Source: Sinomicrobium pectinilyticum
GTDB taxonomy: Bacteria; Bacteroidota; Bacteroidia; Flavobacteriales; Flavobacteriaceae
Length of the DNA stretch: 64,000 nt
Assembly (NCBI RefSeq): GCF_003725735.1
Contig: NZ_RJTM01000086.1
Coordinates: 1 to 64,000 of the forward strand
Reading direction: 5' to 3'
The translations under genes were made by a program, and so were the position numbers. Positions within the stretch are counted from its first letter, which is position 1, and every line of letters begins with the position of its first letter. A model generated the notes under the pieces. That model was given only the letters and a program-made list of their open reading frames with translations. It searched no databases and was not told the origin of the DNA. Shown piece by piece: positions 33,751 through 43,345 of the stretch.

Positions 33751-34458
33751 ATGAGTACAACACAGTGGAGAGGAAATAACAAGATAACGGATGTCTTCTT
33801 TGACCTGGACCACACCCTGTGGGATTTTGAAAAAAACTCGGCACTGACTTTCGGACATCTCCTGGAAAAACATCGTATGGGAATCCCTCTCGGAGACTTC
33901 CTGGAGGTATATGTGCCGGTGAACCGCAAGTGCTGGGAAGAGTACCGGGAAGGGAGGATAGACCAGATAGAACTGCGCCGCCGCAGGCTCAGGGAGACTT
34001 TCTTTACCCTGGGAGCATCGGTAGAACATAACTTTATAGACCAGTTATCCGAAGATTATATCCGTTACCTTACGAAATACAACCATCTCTTCGATCATAC
34101 CACCGAAATATTGTCTTATCTCAAGCCCGGATACCGATTGCATATTATTACCAACGGTTTTGACAAGGTGCAGGATAAAAAACTGTTTAATTCCGGGATC
34201 CACACTTATTTTACACATGTGGTCAATTCCGAAACTGCAGGGGTTAAAAAACCGCATCCCGCCATTTTTGAACACGCCCTGCAAAGGGCAGGTATAAAGG
34301 CGGAAAATTCCGTAATGATCGGTGATGATTTTGTGGCCGATATACAAGGGGCCATGAAAGTGGGAATGCATGCGATCCATTACAATACCCGGAAAGAAAG
34401 GGGAGGAGAGGAAGTTATTACCATCCATGACCTTCTGGAGATAAAAAAATATTTATAA
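33751..34458 (+). CDS. YjjG-family HAD phosphatase
   Basis: This HAD-superfamily hydrolase of about 235 residues has motif I FDLDHTLWDF (nucleophile Asp18 and Asp20), motif II ITNG, a motif III lysine in TAGVKKPHPAIF and motif IV GDDFVADIQGA. FDLDHTLWD with a helical cap is typical of YjjG-like nucleotide phosphatases (noncanonical pyrimidine nucleoside monophosphates). The ATG at 33751 is preferred. Upstream ATGs at 33685-33705 overlap the previous gene and add residues unlike the family. Its stop overlaps the next ATG by one base. Confidence 0.86.
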   Translation: MSTTQWRGNNKITDVFFDLDHTLWDFEKNSALTFGHLLEKHRMGIPLGDFLEVYVPVNRKCWEEYREGRIDQIELRRRRLRETFFTLGASVEHNFIDQLSEDYIRYLTKYNHLFDHTTEILSYLKPGYRLHIITNGFDKVQDKKLFNSGIHTYFTHVVNSETAGVKKPHPAIFEHALQRAGIKAENSVMIGDDFVADIQGAMKVGMHAIHYNTRKERGGEEVITIHDLLEIKKYL

Positions 34459-35003
34459 TGAGATTCAGGACACTGTATATTGCTCTCCTGTTACTGTCCG
34501 TATGCTGTATTACGGTATCCTGTCTTAAGGATGTGGACTTTGACCAGGTAAACGAATTTGAAATGAACCCCGTGGTGGAGAGCAGCCTGGTCCATTCTGA
34601 ACTTCCCGTACCTGTAGTGGACAGCATTCCTTTTTCCCTGGTTTTGTCCGATACTACCCGCATAGAGTTGTTTTCCGATTCTTTTTCCGTAGATAACCTG
34701 GAAAAAGCGGAACTTTATTTTGAGACTTTAAGCACCGTCAGCCAGTCCTTGTCCGTAGACATACAGCTACTGGACGATTATTATATAGTCCTCGACGAAT
34801 TGTCGATGTCCCTGCCGCCTTCAAACGGAGAAGAAGAGAGTTCCGTGGCAGAATTGATCTATACGGAGGAAAATATCGATAAACTTACCAATGTCACCCA
34901 AATCATTTTTTATATAACCATCCCCTATTTAGAAAACAGGAATGAAGAAGCTTATGTTAAATTAAAGTCGAAAGGGACCTTTTATTTACATATAGAGGGA
35001 TGA
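34458..35003 (+). CDS. hypothetical lipoprotein
   Basis: This 181-residue protein has a lipoprotein signal ending TVSC (Cys22), then an all-beta-looking, acidic chain (EMNPVVESSLVHSELPVPVVDSIPFSLVL...). No known domain is recognised. It overlaps the HAD gene by one base and the DUF5723 gene by four. That coupling with an outer-membrane-type protein suggests the pair acts at the outer membrane. Function unknown. Confidence 0.8.
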   Translation: MRFRTLYIALLLLSVCCITVSCLKDVDFDQVNEFEMNPVVESSLVHSELPVPVVDSIPFSLVLSDTTRIELFSDSFSVDNLEKAELYFETLSTVSQSLSVDIQLLDDYYIVLDELSMSLPPSNGEEESSVAELIYTEENIDKLTNVTQIIFYITIPYLENRNEEAYVKLKSKGTFYLHIEG

Positions 35004-36430
35004 GAAAAATATACCGGATAATTTTATGGAGTATGGTTTCCTTTTCTGCTTTAGGCCAGAACAAACCGGTATTGTATGATTTTACCGGAATACCCCAGTC
35101 CCTGCTCCTGAACCCGGGGGCCGAAGTGGATAATCGCTGGTATACGGGAATACCATTGTTGTCGGGAGTTCGCGCAAGCTTTGGTTCGGACGGGTTTTCG
35201 GTATATGATCTTTTTGCCGATAATGAAGTGAGCTTCAACGACAAGGTACGGGATCTTTTATTCCGTTTATCTTCCCGCGATGCCGTTATGGTCAACCAGC
35301 AACTGGAAATATTTAATATAGGCTTCAAGAATAACTGGAAGGGGAGGTATTATTATTCTTTCGGGATGTACCAGGAAGCAGATGCTTTTATGTACTGGCC
35401 GAAAGACCTGGCCATCCTGGCACATGAAGGAAACCGGGACTATCTGGGCAAACGTTTTAATTTCGGGCATCTTAACGCTTCAGCAGAAATGCTCACGGTG
35501 CTGCATTTCGGAGTTCGTAAAAAAGTCAGCGAACGTTTGTATGTAGGTGCCCGTGCCAAGCTATATTCCGGAATGATTAATTTTAATTCCACCGACAATT
35601 CGGGCTATTTTGTCACCGAGACCGGAGAAGAGAACTTCTACAGGCACCGGGTGGTTTCGGATGCGGTGTTGCATACTTCGGGCTATGTTTCGCTGAGGGA
35701 AATAGAAGAAGATGGAAACCAGGTGAAGAACGGTTGGAAAGAATTGCGCAGCCGTGCACTGTTCAGCGGAAATATGGGGCTGGGACTGGACTTCGGATTT
35801 ACGTATCACCCCGCTAAGCAATGGACGGTTACGGGAAGTCTGCAGGACCTGGGATTTATCCGGTATACGGAAGATGTGGAGTCTTACAGCCTTAAAGGAA
35901 GTTATGAACTGGAAGGAATAGAGCTGATATTTCCTTCTATTATAGATGGTTCCGGAGAGGTCAGGGATTACTGGGAAGATCTTCGAAATGATATAGAGGA
36001 ACAATTGCCCTATGATACGCTGCACAACAAGTATACGCTTATGCGACCGTGGAAACTGAACGGCTCCGTCCGTTATTCTTTCGGCATAAGGAGAAATAAA
36101 AAACGGTATTACCTGACCGATTATGAAAATTATGTCAACACCGTGGGGGCACAGTTTTTTATAGTAAACCGCCCCAGGGGGCCTTTACCTTCCGTTACCG
36201 GGTTTTTCAGCAGGAAACTGATGAAATCGCTGGAAGTAAAAGTCACGTATACCGCCGATAAATTTTCACAGACCAATATAGGGGCAGGGCTTTCCGCTTA
36301 TATGAAAAATGTTCACTTTTACCTGCTTGCGGATAATATCCCCGGATTGTTCGACCTGGCTAAAACACATTACGCGTCTTTACAGTTCGGGTTTAATTAT
36401 GTTTTTCCGCACTCGGGAGAACCTTATTAA
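35000..36430 (+). CDS. DUF5723 outer-membrane-type protein
   Basis: This 476-residue protein has a signal peptide (to about residue 19) and the family opening YDFTGIPQSLLLNPGAEVDNRWYTGIPLLSGVRASFGSDGFSVYDLFA, which I associate with DUF5723. The rest is strings of alternating hydrophobic and polar residues (KWTVTGSLQDLGFIRY, VKVTYTADKFSQTNIGAGLSAYMKNVHFYLLADN), as in outer-membrane beta-barrels, ending in a Phe-containing C-terminus. Its start overlaps the lipoprotein gene by four bases. Transport or adhesion roles have not been established. Confidence 0.85.
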   Translation: MRKIYRIILWSMVSFSALGQNKPVLYDFTGIPQSLLLNPGAEVDNRWYTGIPLLSGVRASFGSDGFSVYDLFADNEVSFNDKVRDLLFRLSSRDAVMVNQQLEIFNIGFKNNWKGRYYYSFGMYQEADAFMYWPKDLAILAHEGNRDYLGKRFNFGHLNASAEMLTVLHFGVRKKVSERLYVGARAKLYSGMINFNSTDNSGYFVTETGEENFYRHRVVSDAVLHTSGYVSLREIEEDGNQVKNGWKELRSRALFSGNMGLGLDFGFTYHPAKQWTVTGSLQDLGFIRYTEDVESYSLKGSYELEGIELIFPSIIDGSGEVRDYWEDLRNDIEEQLPYDTLHNKYTLMRPWKLNGSVRYSFGIRRNKKRYYLTDYENYVNTVGAQFFIVNRPRGPLPSVTGFFSRKLMKSLEVKVTYTADKFSQTNIGAGLSAYMKNVHFYLLADNIPGLFDLAKTHYASLQFGFNYVFPHSGEPY

Positions 36431-36636
36431 GATAAGGAAAGGTGAAAAATCACTGACAGCATTGGATTGTCATTCTGTCTATATGTTTAATTTTATGCAA
36501 GAGGTTTACGGTAGCCCGGGCTGATTAACATAAGTAACGTTAACAGGCCCCCCTGTAAACTTTCAAGACCCTTTATGCAAGTAGTAGTGTTTGTACTAAA
36601 TACCGGATGTATGAGCAACCGGGAAATTCTTAACCT

Positions 36637-37764
36637 ATGATATTAGAAAATAAAAAAGATTTTTTTCATATTCCCGATGAAGTGACCTACCTGAACTGTT
36701 CCTACATGTCGCCGTTGTTGTATAGTGTTGAGCAGGCAGGGATAGACGGATTACAGTTGCGAAAAACTCCGTGGGAGTTAAAACCGGAAGACTGGTTTGC
36801 GCCTGCGGAAGAACTCAGAACGCTGTTTGCCCGTGTTATTAACGGAGATAAAGAACAGGTGGCACTGGTGCCTTCGGCCAGTTATGGTATTGCTATAGCC
36901 GCAAATAACATATTACCGGAACGCGGCCAGAATATAGTGGTGCTGGAACAGCAGTATCCATCCAATATCTACGCCTGGAGGGAACTTGCGAAACGATCGG
37001 GAGCAAAGATCATTACAGTGAAGAAGCGGCCGGAGCAAACGTGGACCCGGGCGGTACTCGAAAAAATAGATGACCGTACATGTCTTGTTGCCGTCCCCAA
37101 TTGCCACTGGACGGACGGGGCAGTACTGGACCTGGAGCAAATAGGAGCAAGAACCCGGTCGGCAGGGGCCAAACTGGTGGTGGACGGAAGCCAGTCAGTA
37201 GGAGCTTATCCGCTGGACATCGCCAAAATACAGCCGGATTTTCTGGTCACCGTAGGTTACAAATGGCTTCTCGGGCCTTATGGGCTGGGTTATCTTTATG
37301 CCGATAAAAAATATACGGAAAACGGCCAGCCTATCGAATTTTCCTGGCTCAATAAGAAGGAAAGTGAGAATTTTTCTGGCCTGGTGGATTATAAGGATGC
37401 TTACCGGCCGGGAGCAAGAAGATTTGATTTCGGAGAGTTTTCAAGTACTATTCAGCTTCCCATGGCTGTTTCGGCACTTGCCCGGATATTGGAGTGGGGT
37501 GTTGAAAATATCCAGGAGACCATTTCGCTACTGACAGATGAAATAGAAAAGAGAGCGCTGGCATCGGAATATGAGACTGTTAAGAAATCAGATCGTGTGG
37601 GACATATGACAGGGATAAAAATTCCCGGCGATAAATCCCGGTCTCTCAAAAGCGAATTGGACAAACATAAAATCCATGTCAGTTTCCGGGGTGATAACAT
37701 GCGGGTTGCCCCACACATTTATAACAATATGGGAGATATAGACAAGTTGTTTGCACTTTTGTAG
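36637..37764 (+). CDS. class V aminotransferase
   Basis: This PLP enzyme of fold type I, class V (375 residues), has the PLP-binding aspartate in VVDGSQSVGA (Asp183) and the Schiff-base lysine in TVGYKWLLGPYGLGYLY (Lys209), spaced as in cysteine-desulfurase and isopenicillin-epimerase-like proteins. No desulfurase active-site cysteine loop is obvious, so I assign only the class. It is preceded by 206 bases without a clear gene or promoter and converges on the DUF192 gene with a one-base gap. Confidence 0.9.
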   Translation: MILENKKDFFHIPDEVTYLNCSYMSPLLYSVEQAGIDGLQLRKTPWELKPEDWFAPAEELRTLFARVINGDKEQVALVPSASYGIAIAANNILPERGQNIVVLEQQYPSNIYAWRELAKRSGAKIITVKKRPEQTWTRAVLEKIDDRTCLVAVPNCHWTDGAVLDLEQIGARTRSAGAKLVVDGSQSVGAYPLDIAKIQPDFLVTVGYKWLLGPYGLGYLYADKKYTENGQPIEFSWLNKKESENFSGLVDYKDAYRPGARRFDFGEFSSTIQLPMAVSALARILEWGVENIQETISLLTDEIEKRALASEYETVKKSDRVGHMTGIKIPGDKSRSLKSELDKHKIHVSFRGDNMRVAPHIYNNMGDIDKLFALL

Positions 37765-37765
37765 G

Positions 37766-38248
37766 CTACCGGGCGAAATTCATATAATCCCCGGTCTGTA
37801 ACCCCCATTTTTCGGCAAGTCCGGCATTAATTTCCAGTACATACCGGGCGGGTTCTCCGGAAGGCAGGGATTTTTCGTTTAAGGGTTCCGCATTAGCCCG
37901 AATACTCACTATTTTTTTGTCGGAATCAAAATAAATGATATCCAGGGGAATATTGGTGTTTTTCATATAGAAATAGCGGGGCTCTTCATCTTCAAAAATA
38001 AACAGCATTCCCCTGTTTTCCTTCATGGCAGTACGATACATAAGCCCTGTCTGTATTTTATATTCGTCATCTGCTATCTCTATTTCCAGTTTTTTTATGA
38101 ACGTGCTGTCTGCCTTGTATAATTGCAGCTCACCATCCTTGGTAAAACTTACTTCCTGTTTTTTTACTGCATTGTGCTGCTTTTTATCTTTACAGGAAAA
38201 CAGGGCAAGGCCTGTGAGAAGCAACAGATATACAGGTAATTTGTACAT
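37766..38248 (-). CDS. DUF192 lipoprotein
   Basis: This 160-residue lipoprotein has a lipobox LFSC (Cys19), a Lys-rich linker and a DUF192 domain (about 45-160) marked by LMYRTAMKENRGMLFIFEDEEPRYFYMKNTNIPLDIIYFDSDKKIV. DUF192 proteins are small beta-barrel proteins of unknown function. The gene follows lgt by 18 bases on the same strand, so the lipoprotein and the enzyme that modifies lipoproteins are probably co-transcribed. Confidence 0.88.
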   Translation of the reverse strand: MYKLPVYLLLLTGLALFSCKDKKQHNAVKKQEVSFTKDGELQLYKADSTFIKKLEIEIADDEYKIQTGLMYRTAMKENRGMLFIFEDEEPRYFYMKNTNIPLDIIYFDSDKKIVSIRANAEPLNEKSLPSGEPARYVLEINAGLAEKWGLQTGDYMNFAR

Positions 38249-38266
38249 AACTTCTTGTATTGGGGT

Positions 38267-39097
38267 TTATGGATTAGCTGTTTTTTCGGAATTCCTGCTC
38301 CTATATATGAGGTAGAATCCTATGAGAATGAACGGAATGCTCAGCCATTGCCCCATATTCAGTGAAAGCTGGTCTTCGAAGGCAACCTGGTTTTCTTTAA
38401 AGAACTCTACGATAAACCGTACGGTCCAGAGAAGAACAAGGAACAATCCGAAGATATAACCGAGGTGCTTTCTCTTATCTGTTTTCCAGTAAGTATACCA
38501 GAGTACCAGAAATACGATGATGTACCCGGCAGCTTCATATAACTGGGAAGGATGACGGGGAAATGTCTCCCCGAGTTTCTGGAAAACCACCCCGTAATCA
38601 CTATTGGTAGGCTTGCCGATAATTTCGGAGTTCATAAAATTCCCGAGACGTACAAAAACACCACCGCAGGCAACCGGAATAACCACACGGTCCAGTATCC
38701 ATAAAACAGGTTTGTGGATAACTTTTTTACTGTAATAATACATGGCAATAATAATACCGATAGCGGCACCGTGACTTGCCAGTCCCCGAAAGCCTACAAT
38801 ACGGAATTTCGGGCTGAACTCTACGGGGAGAAATATATGAAGCGGGTCTTTGATGAACATTTCGGGTTCATAAAAGAGGAAATGCCCCAGTCTGGCGCCG
38901 ATCAACGTAGCAAGGACGGTATAGATGAACAAAGAGTCCAGTTCTTTTACGGTAAGACCTTCCCGCAGGTATATTTTTTTCATCAGGAACCATCCGAGGA
39001 CAAAGGCGACTACAAACATCAGGCTGTAAAATCGCAGCATAAAAAAACCGAGATCAATACCTTCGCTCGGATTCCAGTTTATACTTAAAAGATGCAT
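38267..39097 (-). CDS. lgt: prolipoprotein diacylglyceryl transferase
   Basis: This 276-residue membrane enzyme transfers diacylglycerol from phosphatidylglycerol to the lipobox cysteine of prolipoproteins. Seven hydrophobic segments are seen, with the family signatures GARLGHFLFYE (about 84-94), GVFVRLGNFMNSEIIGKP (about 150-167) and HPSQLYEAAGYIIVFL (about 185-200). It is full length. Its -7 box may be a TATATTTA on the minus strand near 39123. It is upstream of the DUF192 lipoprotein gene. Confidence 0.95.
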   Translation of the reverse strand: MHLLSINWNPSEGIDLGFFMLRFYSLMFVVAFVLGWFLMKKIYLREGLTVKELDSLFIYTVLATLIGARLGHFLFYEPEMFIKDPLHIFLPVEFSPKFRIVGFRGLASHGAAIGIIIAMYYYSKKVIHKPVLWILDRVVIPVACGGVFVRLGNFMNSEIIGKPTNSDYGVVFQKLGETFPRHPSQLYEAAGYIIVFLVLWYTYWKTDKRKHLGYIFGLFLVLLWTVRFIVEFFKENQVAFEDQLSLNMGQWLSIPFILIGFYLIYRSRNSEKTANP

Positions 39098-39191
39098 GGT
39101 TTTTTATTTTGTAGGTGTAAATATAGGGAAACCCGGGCGAAATGAATACAAACGAAAAACTAAATTAAATGTATTATCTTAACAAAAATAA

Positions 39192-39218
39192 TGTCACGTA
39201 TGGTTTTACTTGATTGTC
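39192..39218 (+). promoter_or_regulatory. probable ECF41-dependent promoter of the sigma gene
   Basis: TGTCACG (39192-39198), 16 bases, then TGTC (39215-39218). The same elements at the same spacing occur before the downstream partner gene. The published ECF41 consensus, as I recall it, is TGTCACA-N16-CGTC. Confidence 0.65.
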
Positions 39219-39254
39219 CGGATATATTGAGCTTTAATTAGTGCTAAGACTAAG

Positions 39255-40112
39255 ATGGTAATAGAAACTTACAGACCTTTATTGGAAACATATGCTTATA
39301 ACATCCTCGGTTCGTATGAAGATGCGAAAGATGTAGTTCAGGATGTGTGGCTGAAGCAACTGGAAAAACCGGTTGAGGACATGGAAAATCCCCGGGCGTA
39401 CCTCGTCCGGTCGGTGATCAATCACGCTATTAATGTGAAAAAGCGGCAACATAAATTTCGTAAGGATTATCCGGGAAACTGGTTGCCGGAGCCGATAGCC
39501 ACAGACCGGGCGGATATATTTCTGGAACGCCGGGAGATACTGTCGTATTCCCTGATGGTTTTGATGGAGCGGCTCACCCCTAAGGAGAGGGGGGTATTTA
39601 TCCTGAAGGAAGCTTATAATTACTCGCACAAAGAAATCGCCGAAACGCTGGATATTTCCATAGATAATTCAAGGCAGCTTTACCGGAGGGGAAAAGACAA
39701 ACTCCGGGGGGAAGAAGTTTTTACGGAAAAGGATACGCAAAACCCGGAGCAACTGGAGCAATTGCTTTTTGCCATACAAAACGGGGAAATGGCCGATCTG
39801 GAAGTACTGCTGCATAAGGATATCAGTATAACTTCGGATGGCGGAGGTAAAGTTTCCGCTGCTTTGAATGTAGTATCGGGTACAAAGAGTGCTTCGAAAT
39901 TTCTCTTCGGAATATTCAGGAAATTTTACGAAAATGTACCGGAGGTCACTATTGCCATTTCCGAGGTTAATAACCGGCCGGCCCTGTTTTATTCTTATGA
40001 AAACAAGGTAGTTAATTGTATGTTTCTGGATATGAAAGAAGGAAAAATAGCGAATGTTTATTTTGTCCGTAACCCCGAGAAACTAAAAAATCTCCGGAAA
40101 AATAATATTTGA
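39255..40112 (+). CDS. ECF41-group RNA polymerase sigma factor (SigJ-like)
   Basis: This 285-residue factor has sigma region 2 (about 5-65) and region 4 (about 95-150: LTPKERGVFILKEAYNYSHKEIAETLDISIDNSRQ), then a C-terminal SnoaL-like extension. The three ECF41 hallmarks are present: WLPEP in the linker (76-80), DGGGK (195-199) and NPEKL (273-277). In ECF41 factors the extension works as a built-in regulator instead of a separate anti-sigma protein. The next gene encodes a carboxymuconolactone-decarboxylase-like protein, the usual partner. Matching promoters before both genes support autoregulation. Confidence 0.92.
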   Translation: MVIETYRPLLETYAYNILGSYEDAKDVVQDVWLKQLEKPVEDMENPRAYLVRSVINHAINVKKRQHKFRKDYPGNWLPEPIATDRADIFLERREILSYSLMVLMERLTPKERGVFILKEAYNYSHKEIAETLDISIDNSRQLYRRGKDKLRGEEVFTEKDTQNPEQLEQLLFAIQNGEMADLEVLLHKDISITSDGGGKVSAALNVVSGTKSASKFLFGIFRKFYENVPEVTIAISEVNNRPALFYSYENKVVNCMFLDMKEGKIANVYFVRNPEKLKNLRKNNI

Positions 40113-40139
40113 TGTCACGTTTCTTTCCGTTCGTTTGTC
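40113..40139 (+). promoter_or_regulatory. probable ECF41-dependent promoter of the CMD gene
   Basis: TGTCACG (40113-40119) begins at the base after the sigma gene's stop codon. Sixteen bases later comes TGTC (40136-40139), followed by TATGG. Elements and spacing equal those at 39192-39218. Confidence 0.65.
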
Positions 40140-40171
40140 TATGGTATATATAACTTAAAAAAACAAATGTC

Positions 40172-40624
40172 ATGGAAAGAATCAGCTATGGGGAATTGCC
40201 CAAAGGAATGTACCAGGTATTGGTGGAGGTCGAGAATTACATACACCGGAGCGGACTGGATCTGCGATTGGTGGAACTATTGAAATACCGTGTATCTCAA
40301 CTCAACCACTGTGCTTACTGCCTGGATATGCATTATAAAGAAGCGCTGCATATGGGAGAAGAACCTTTACGGTTGTATTCTGTTGCAGCCTGGAGGGAAT
40401 GCCCGTATTACTCGGAACAAGAACGTGCGGCACTGGAATTTGCGGAAGCTCTTACGGATTTGCCGCACGAGCATATTGATGATGCCCTATTTGAAAATAT
40501 GCAACGCTTTTTCAACAAACAGGAAATATCCCTTCTTACACTGGTCATAGCCCAGATAAATACCTGGAACCGTATTCAACAGGTGGTACGGACCAAACCG
40601 GGTGAGTACAAGGTAAGAGGTTAA
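40172..40624 (+). CDS. carboxymuconolactone decarboxylase / AhpD-like protein
   Basis: This 150-residue AhpD-fold protein has the redox and proton-relay motif HCAYCLDMH (Cys47, Cys50, His54). Members are alkylhydroperoxidase-like or decarboxylase-like. The presence of CxxC with the following His favours a peroxidase-type redox protein. It is 59 bases downstream of the ECF41 sigma gene with its own matching promoter. This pair (sigma plus CMD, oxidoreductase or epimerase) is the hallmark context of ECF41. The substrate is unknown. Confidence 0.9.
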   Translation: MERISYGELPKGMYQVLVEVENYIHRSGLDLRLVELLKYRVSQLNHCAYCLDMHYKEALHMGEEPLRLYSVAAWRECPYYSEQERAALEFAEALTDLPHEHIDDALFENMQRFFNKQEISLLTLVIAQINTWNRIQQVVRTKPGEYKVRG

Positions 40625-40652
40625 AAAGATTCAGGGAACTCAGCCCAGCGGT

Positions 40653-40690
40653 AAAAGAGAGACGAGAATTTTTATTGTCGTTTCTCTTTT
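40653..40690. terminator. terminator between CMD gene and yidD
   Basis: AAAAGAGAGACGA (40653-40665) pairs with TCGTTTCTCTTTT (40678-40690): 13 bp with one G-T wobble, loop 12 bases, T-rich on either strand. It lies between convergent genes and can serve both. Confidence 0.75.
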
Positions 40691-40785
40691 CTGTTCAATA
40701 TGTAAAATGAATGATGCGGAAAAAATGAGTTACCGGAACTTTCCGGGCGAAATGCGGGATGTAAACACCGGGATTTTAAGATATC

Positions 40786-41031
40786 TCAGTTCTCCTCTTT
40801 TTCTGGAACCGGATCATAACCGGAACCTCCCCAGGGGTGACAACTGAATATCCTCTTTATGGCAAGCCTTCCGCCTTTTATCAGTCCGTGCTTTTGAAGG
40901 GCTTCTACCGTATAATGTGAGCAGGTAGGCGTATACCTGCAGGTGGCGGGAGTTAAAGGCGAAATAAGGTACTGGTATATTTTTACTAAAAATATAAACG
41001 GGTAGGCGAGTATTTTCAGTAAAAATTTCAT
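40786..41031 (-). CDS. yidD: membrane protein insertion efficiency factor YidD
   Basis: This 81-residue protein has an N-terminal amphipathic or hydrophobic helix (about 5-22) and the YidD core [19 protein letters not shown]...[21 protein letters not shown] with its three conserved cysteines and HPWGGxGxDPVP end. YidD assists insertion of membrane proteins together with YidC. In this window it is downstream of cysS and folE, 29 bases after cysS, not in the rnpA-yidC locus. Confidence 0.93.
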   Translation of the reverse strand: MKFLLKILAYPFIFLVKIYQYLISPLTPATCRYTPTCSHYTVEALQKHGLIKGGRLAIKRIFSCHPWGGSGYDPVPEKEEN

Positions 41032-41060
41032 GCGTATACGGATTTCCGGGCTTCGGGTTA

Positions 41061-42548
41061 TCAGGAGACGGAGAAAGTAGTCCCTTCTTTCCCGTCTTTT
41101 AACTGTATTCCCATAGCCGCGAGTTCATCTCTTATTTTGTCGGATGTGGCGAAGTCTTTATTGGCCCTGGCTTCGGCGCGGAGATTGATGAGCAGTTCTA
41201 CCACTCCGGAAAGCTTATCGGCCCCGTTTTCTTCGGAAACCGTTATGTCGACCAAGCCAAGGACATCAAAAACAAAAGCGTGGACCGTGTTTTTAAGGGA
41301 TGCCAGGTCCTCTTCCGATATTCCGGCTTTTCCTTCTTTTGCCTGGTTGACGAATCTGACCATGTCGAACAGGTTGGCAATGAGTACCGGGCTGTTAAAG
41401 TCGTCATTCATGGCATCGTAGCACTTCTGTTGCCATTGGGCCATATCAATGCCGGACGTTTCCGGAGAAACGGGGAGTTCTTCCAGGAGGTGAATGGCTT
41501 CCATGAGCCTGTTAAACCCTTTTTCCGAAGCGATGAGTGCATCGTTGCTGAAGTCCAGTACACTACGGTAATGGGCCTGCAATATAAAGAACCGCACAAC
41601 TGCCGGTGAAAAAGGCTTGCTCAATATGTCGTTGTCCCCGGTAAAAATCTGGTTGGGTAGTATGTTGTTCCCGGTGGATTTAGCCATTTTTTTACCGTTC
41701 AGTGTAAGCATATTGGCATGCATCCAGTAATTTACGGGAGAGTGCCCGTTACAGGCTTCGGCCTGTGCTATTTCACATTCGTGATGTGGGAATTTCAAGT
41801 CCATTCCGCCCCCGTGAATATCAAATTTTTCCCCGAGATATTTGGTGCTCATTGCGGTACATTCCAGGTGCCAGCCGGGAAAACCATCGCTCCACGGGGA
41901 AGGCCAGCGCATGATGTGCTGGGGCTCCGCTTTTTTCCACAAGGCAAAGTCCTGAGGGTTTTTCTTGTCGCTCTGGCCGTCCAGTTCACGGGTATTGTGG
42001 ATGAGGTCCTCAATATTCCGCCCGCTTAATTTTCCGTATTTGGTACTTTTGTTGAATTTTATCACATCAAAATAGACCGATCCGTTGACTTCGTAGGCAA
42101 ACCCTTTATCCAGAATTTCCCGGATAATATCTATCTGCTCGATAATATGCCCGGTGGCTGTAGGTTCTATACTGGGCGGGAGATTGTTGAAGCGGTTGAG
42201 TGTGTTGTGAAAATCCACGGTATAACGCTGTACTACTTCCATCGGCTCGATCTGCTCCAGACGCGCTTTTTTGGCAATGCGGTCTTCTCCTTCGTCCGCA
42301 TCGTTTTCAAGGTGGCCGGCATCGGTAATGTTCCGCACGTAGCGCACTTTGTAACCGAGATGTTTCAGATAGCGGAAAATCAGGTCAAAGGAGATAAAAG
42401 TCCTGCAGTTCCCCAGGTGTACGTAATTGTATACCGTGGGGCCGCAGACATACATGCCTACATGGCTTTCGTTAATGGGTTCGAATATCTCTTTGTTTCC
42501 TGTAAGTGAGTTATAGATCTTCAGCTTTTGATTTTGGTACAGTTGCAT
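41061..42548 (-). CDS. cysS: cysteinyl-tRNA synthetase
   Basis: This class I aminoacyl-tRNA synthetase (495 residues) charges tRNA-Cys. It has the HIGH-equivalent VHLGN in [17 protein letters not shown] (about 34-50) with the zinc-binding Cys34, the [10 protein letters not shown] signature (about 225-234), zinc ligands in [18 protein letters not shown] and the KMSKS loop KKMAKS (about 286-291). The length is full. It is 28 bases downstream of folE on the same strand. Confidence 0.97.
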   Translation of the reverse strand: MQLYQNQKLKIYNSLTGNKEIFEPINESHVGMYVCGPTVYNYVHLGNCRTFISFDLIFRYLKHLGYKVRYVRNITDAGHLENDADEGEDRIAKKARLEQIEPMEVVQRYTVDFHNTLNRFNNLPPSIEPTATGHIIEQIDIIREILDKGFAYEVNGSVYFDVIKFNKSTKYGKLSGRNIEDLIHNTRELDGQSDKKNPQDFALWKKAEPQHIMRWPSPWSDGFPGWHLECTAMSTKYLGEKFDIHGGGMDLKFPHHECEIAQAEACNGHSPVNYWMHANMLTLNGKKMAKSTGNNILPNQIFTGDNDILSKPFSPAVVRFFILQAHYRSVLDFSNDALIASEKGFNRLMEAIHLLEELPVSPETSGIDMAQWQQKCYDAMNDDFNSPVLIANLFDMVRFVNQAKEGKAGISEEDLASLKNTVHAFVFDVLGLVDITVSEENGADKLSGVVELLINLRAEARANKDFATSDKIRDELAAMGIQLKDGKEGTTFSVS

Positions 42549-42576
42549 TCTCGGTTACTTGAATTTTGGGCTATAA

Positions 42577-43257
42577 TTAAAATTCGGTTTCTAATTTGAT
42601 GTAATCCAGAAATTCTCTTCTTACGGCCGGATCTTTGAATTTACCCCCGAACTCTGCTGTTACCGTACTGCTTTCTATATCGCGTATTCCTCTGGAATTC
42701 ACACACAGGTGTTTGGCATCTATCACACAGGCAACATCTTTGGTGCCGAGTGCCTTTTGTAATTCCTGTACGATCTGCATGGTCATCCTTTCCTGTACCT
42801 GGGGCCGCTTGGCATAGTAGTCTACAATCCGGTTCATCTTGGAAAGGCCTATGACATTTCCTTTGGATATATAGGCTACGTGGGCCCTCCCTACGATGGG
42901 TAATAAATGGTGCTCACAGGTGGAATAAACGGTGATATTCTTTTCCACGAGCATTTCGCCGTATTTGTATTTGTTCTGAAAAGTGGATGCTTTGGGTTTT
43001 CTTTCCGGGTGGAGTCCGCCAAATATCTCCTTTACAAACATTTTGGCCACTCTTCTCGGTGTCCCTCTGAGGCTGTCATCCGTAAGGTCCAGTCCCAGGG
43101 TTTCCATAATGTTATATACGTCCTGTTGTATTTTTTCTATTTTTTCATCGTCAGACAGATCAAAAGCATCTTCCCTCAAAGGCGTGTCTGCGGATGATGA
43201 AACATGGTTGTCACCGATCTCTTCAAAATGTTCTTCCAAGGCTTTGTCTATTTTCAT
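42577..43257 (-). CDS. folE: GTP cyclohydrolase I
   Basis: This enzyme (226 residues) converts GTP to 7,8-dihydroneopterin triphosphate, the first step of folate synthesis. The zinc and catalytic residues are seen in STCEHHLLPIVGRAHVAYI (about 115-133) and AKHLCVNSRGIRD (about 182-194), plus the QERMT motif. An acidic N-terminal extension of about 40 residues precedes the domain. It is the first gene of folE-cysS-yidD, with a perfect -7 box at 43338-43345. Confidence 0.96.
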   Translation of the reverse strand: MKIDKALEEHFEEIGDNHVSSSADTPLREDAFDLSDDEKIEKIQQDVYNIMETLGLDLTDDSLRGTPRRVAKMFVKEIFGGLHPERKPKASTFQNKYKYGEMLVEKNITVYSTCEHHLLPIVGRAHVAYISKGNVIGLSKMNRIVDYYAKRPQVQERMTMQIVQELQKALGTKDVACVIDAKHLCVNSRGIRDIESSTVTAEFGGKFKDPAVRREFLDYIKLETEF

Positions 43258-43337
43258 CGTTTCGGAATTTATATGTTCCTGAAAACAAACGCATAATTCT
43301 GTTTTTATATGCTTGTTTGTGTTTTGCTACTATGTCG

Positions 43338-43345
43338 CAAATATA
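43338..43345 (-). promoter_or_regulatory. -7 box of the folE-cysS-yidD operon
   Basis: On the minus strand TATATTTG, a perfect TAnnTTTG, 80 bases before the folE ATG. No clear -33 TTG. Confidence 0.55.

Noticed and set aside
36431-36636. Small gene or riboswitch before the class V aminotransferase
   Set aside because: No open frame of note and no convincing paired structure or terminator; nothing beyond AT-rich DNA.
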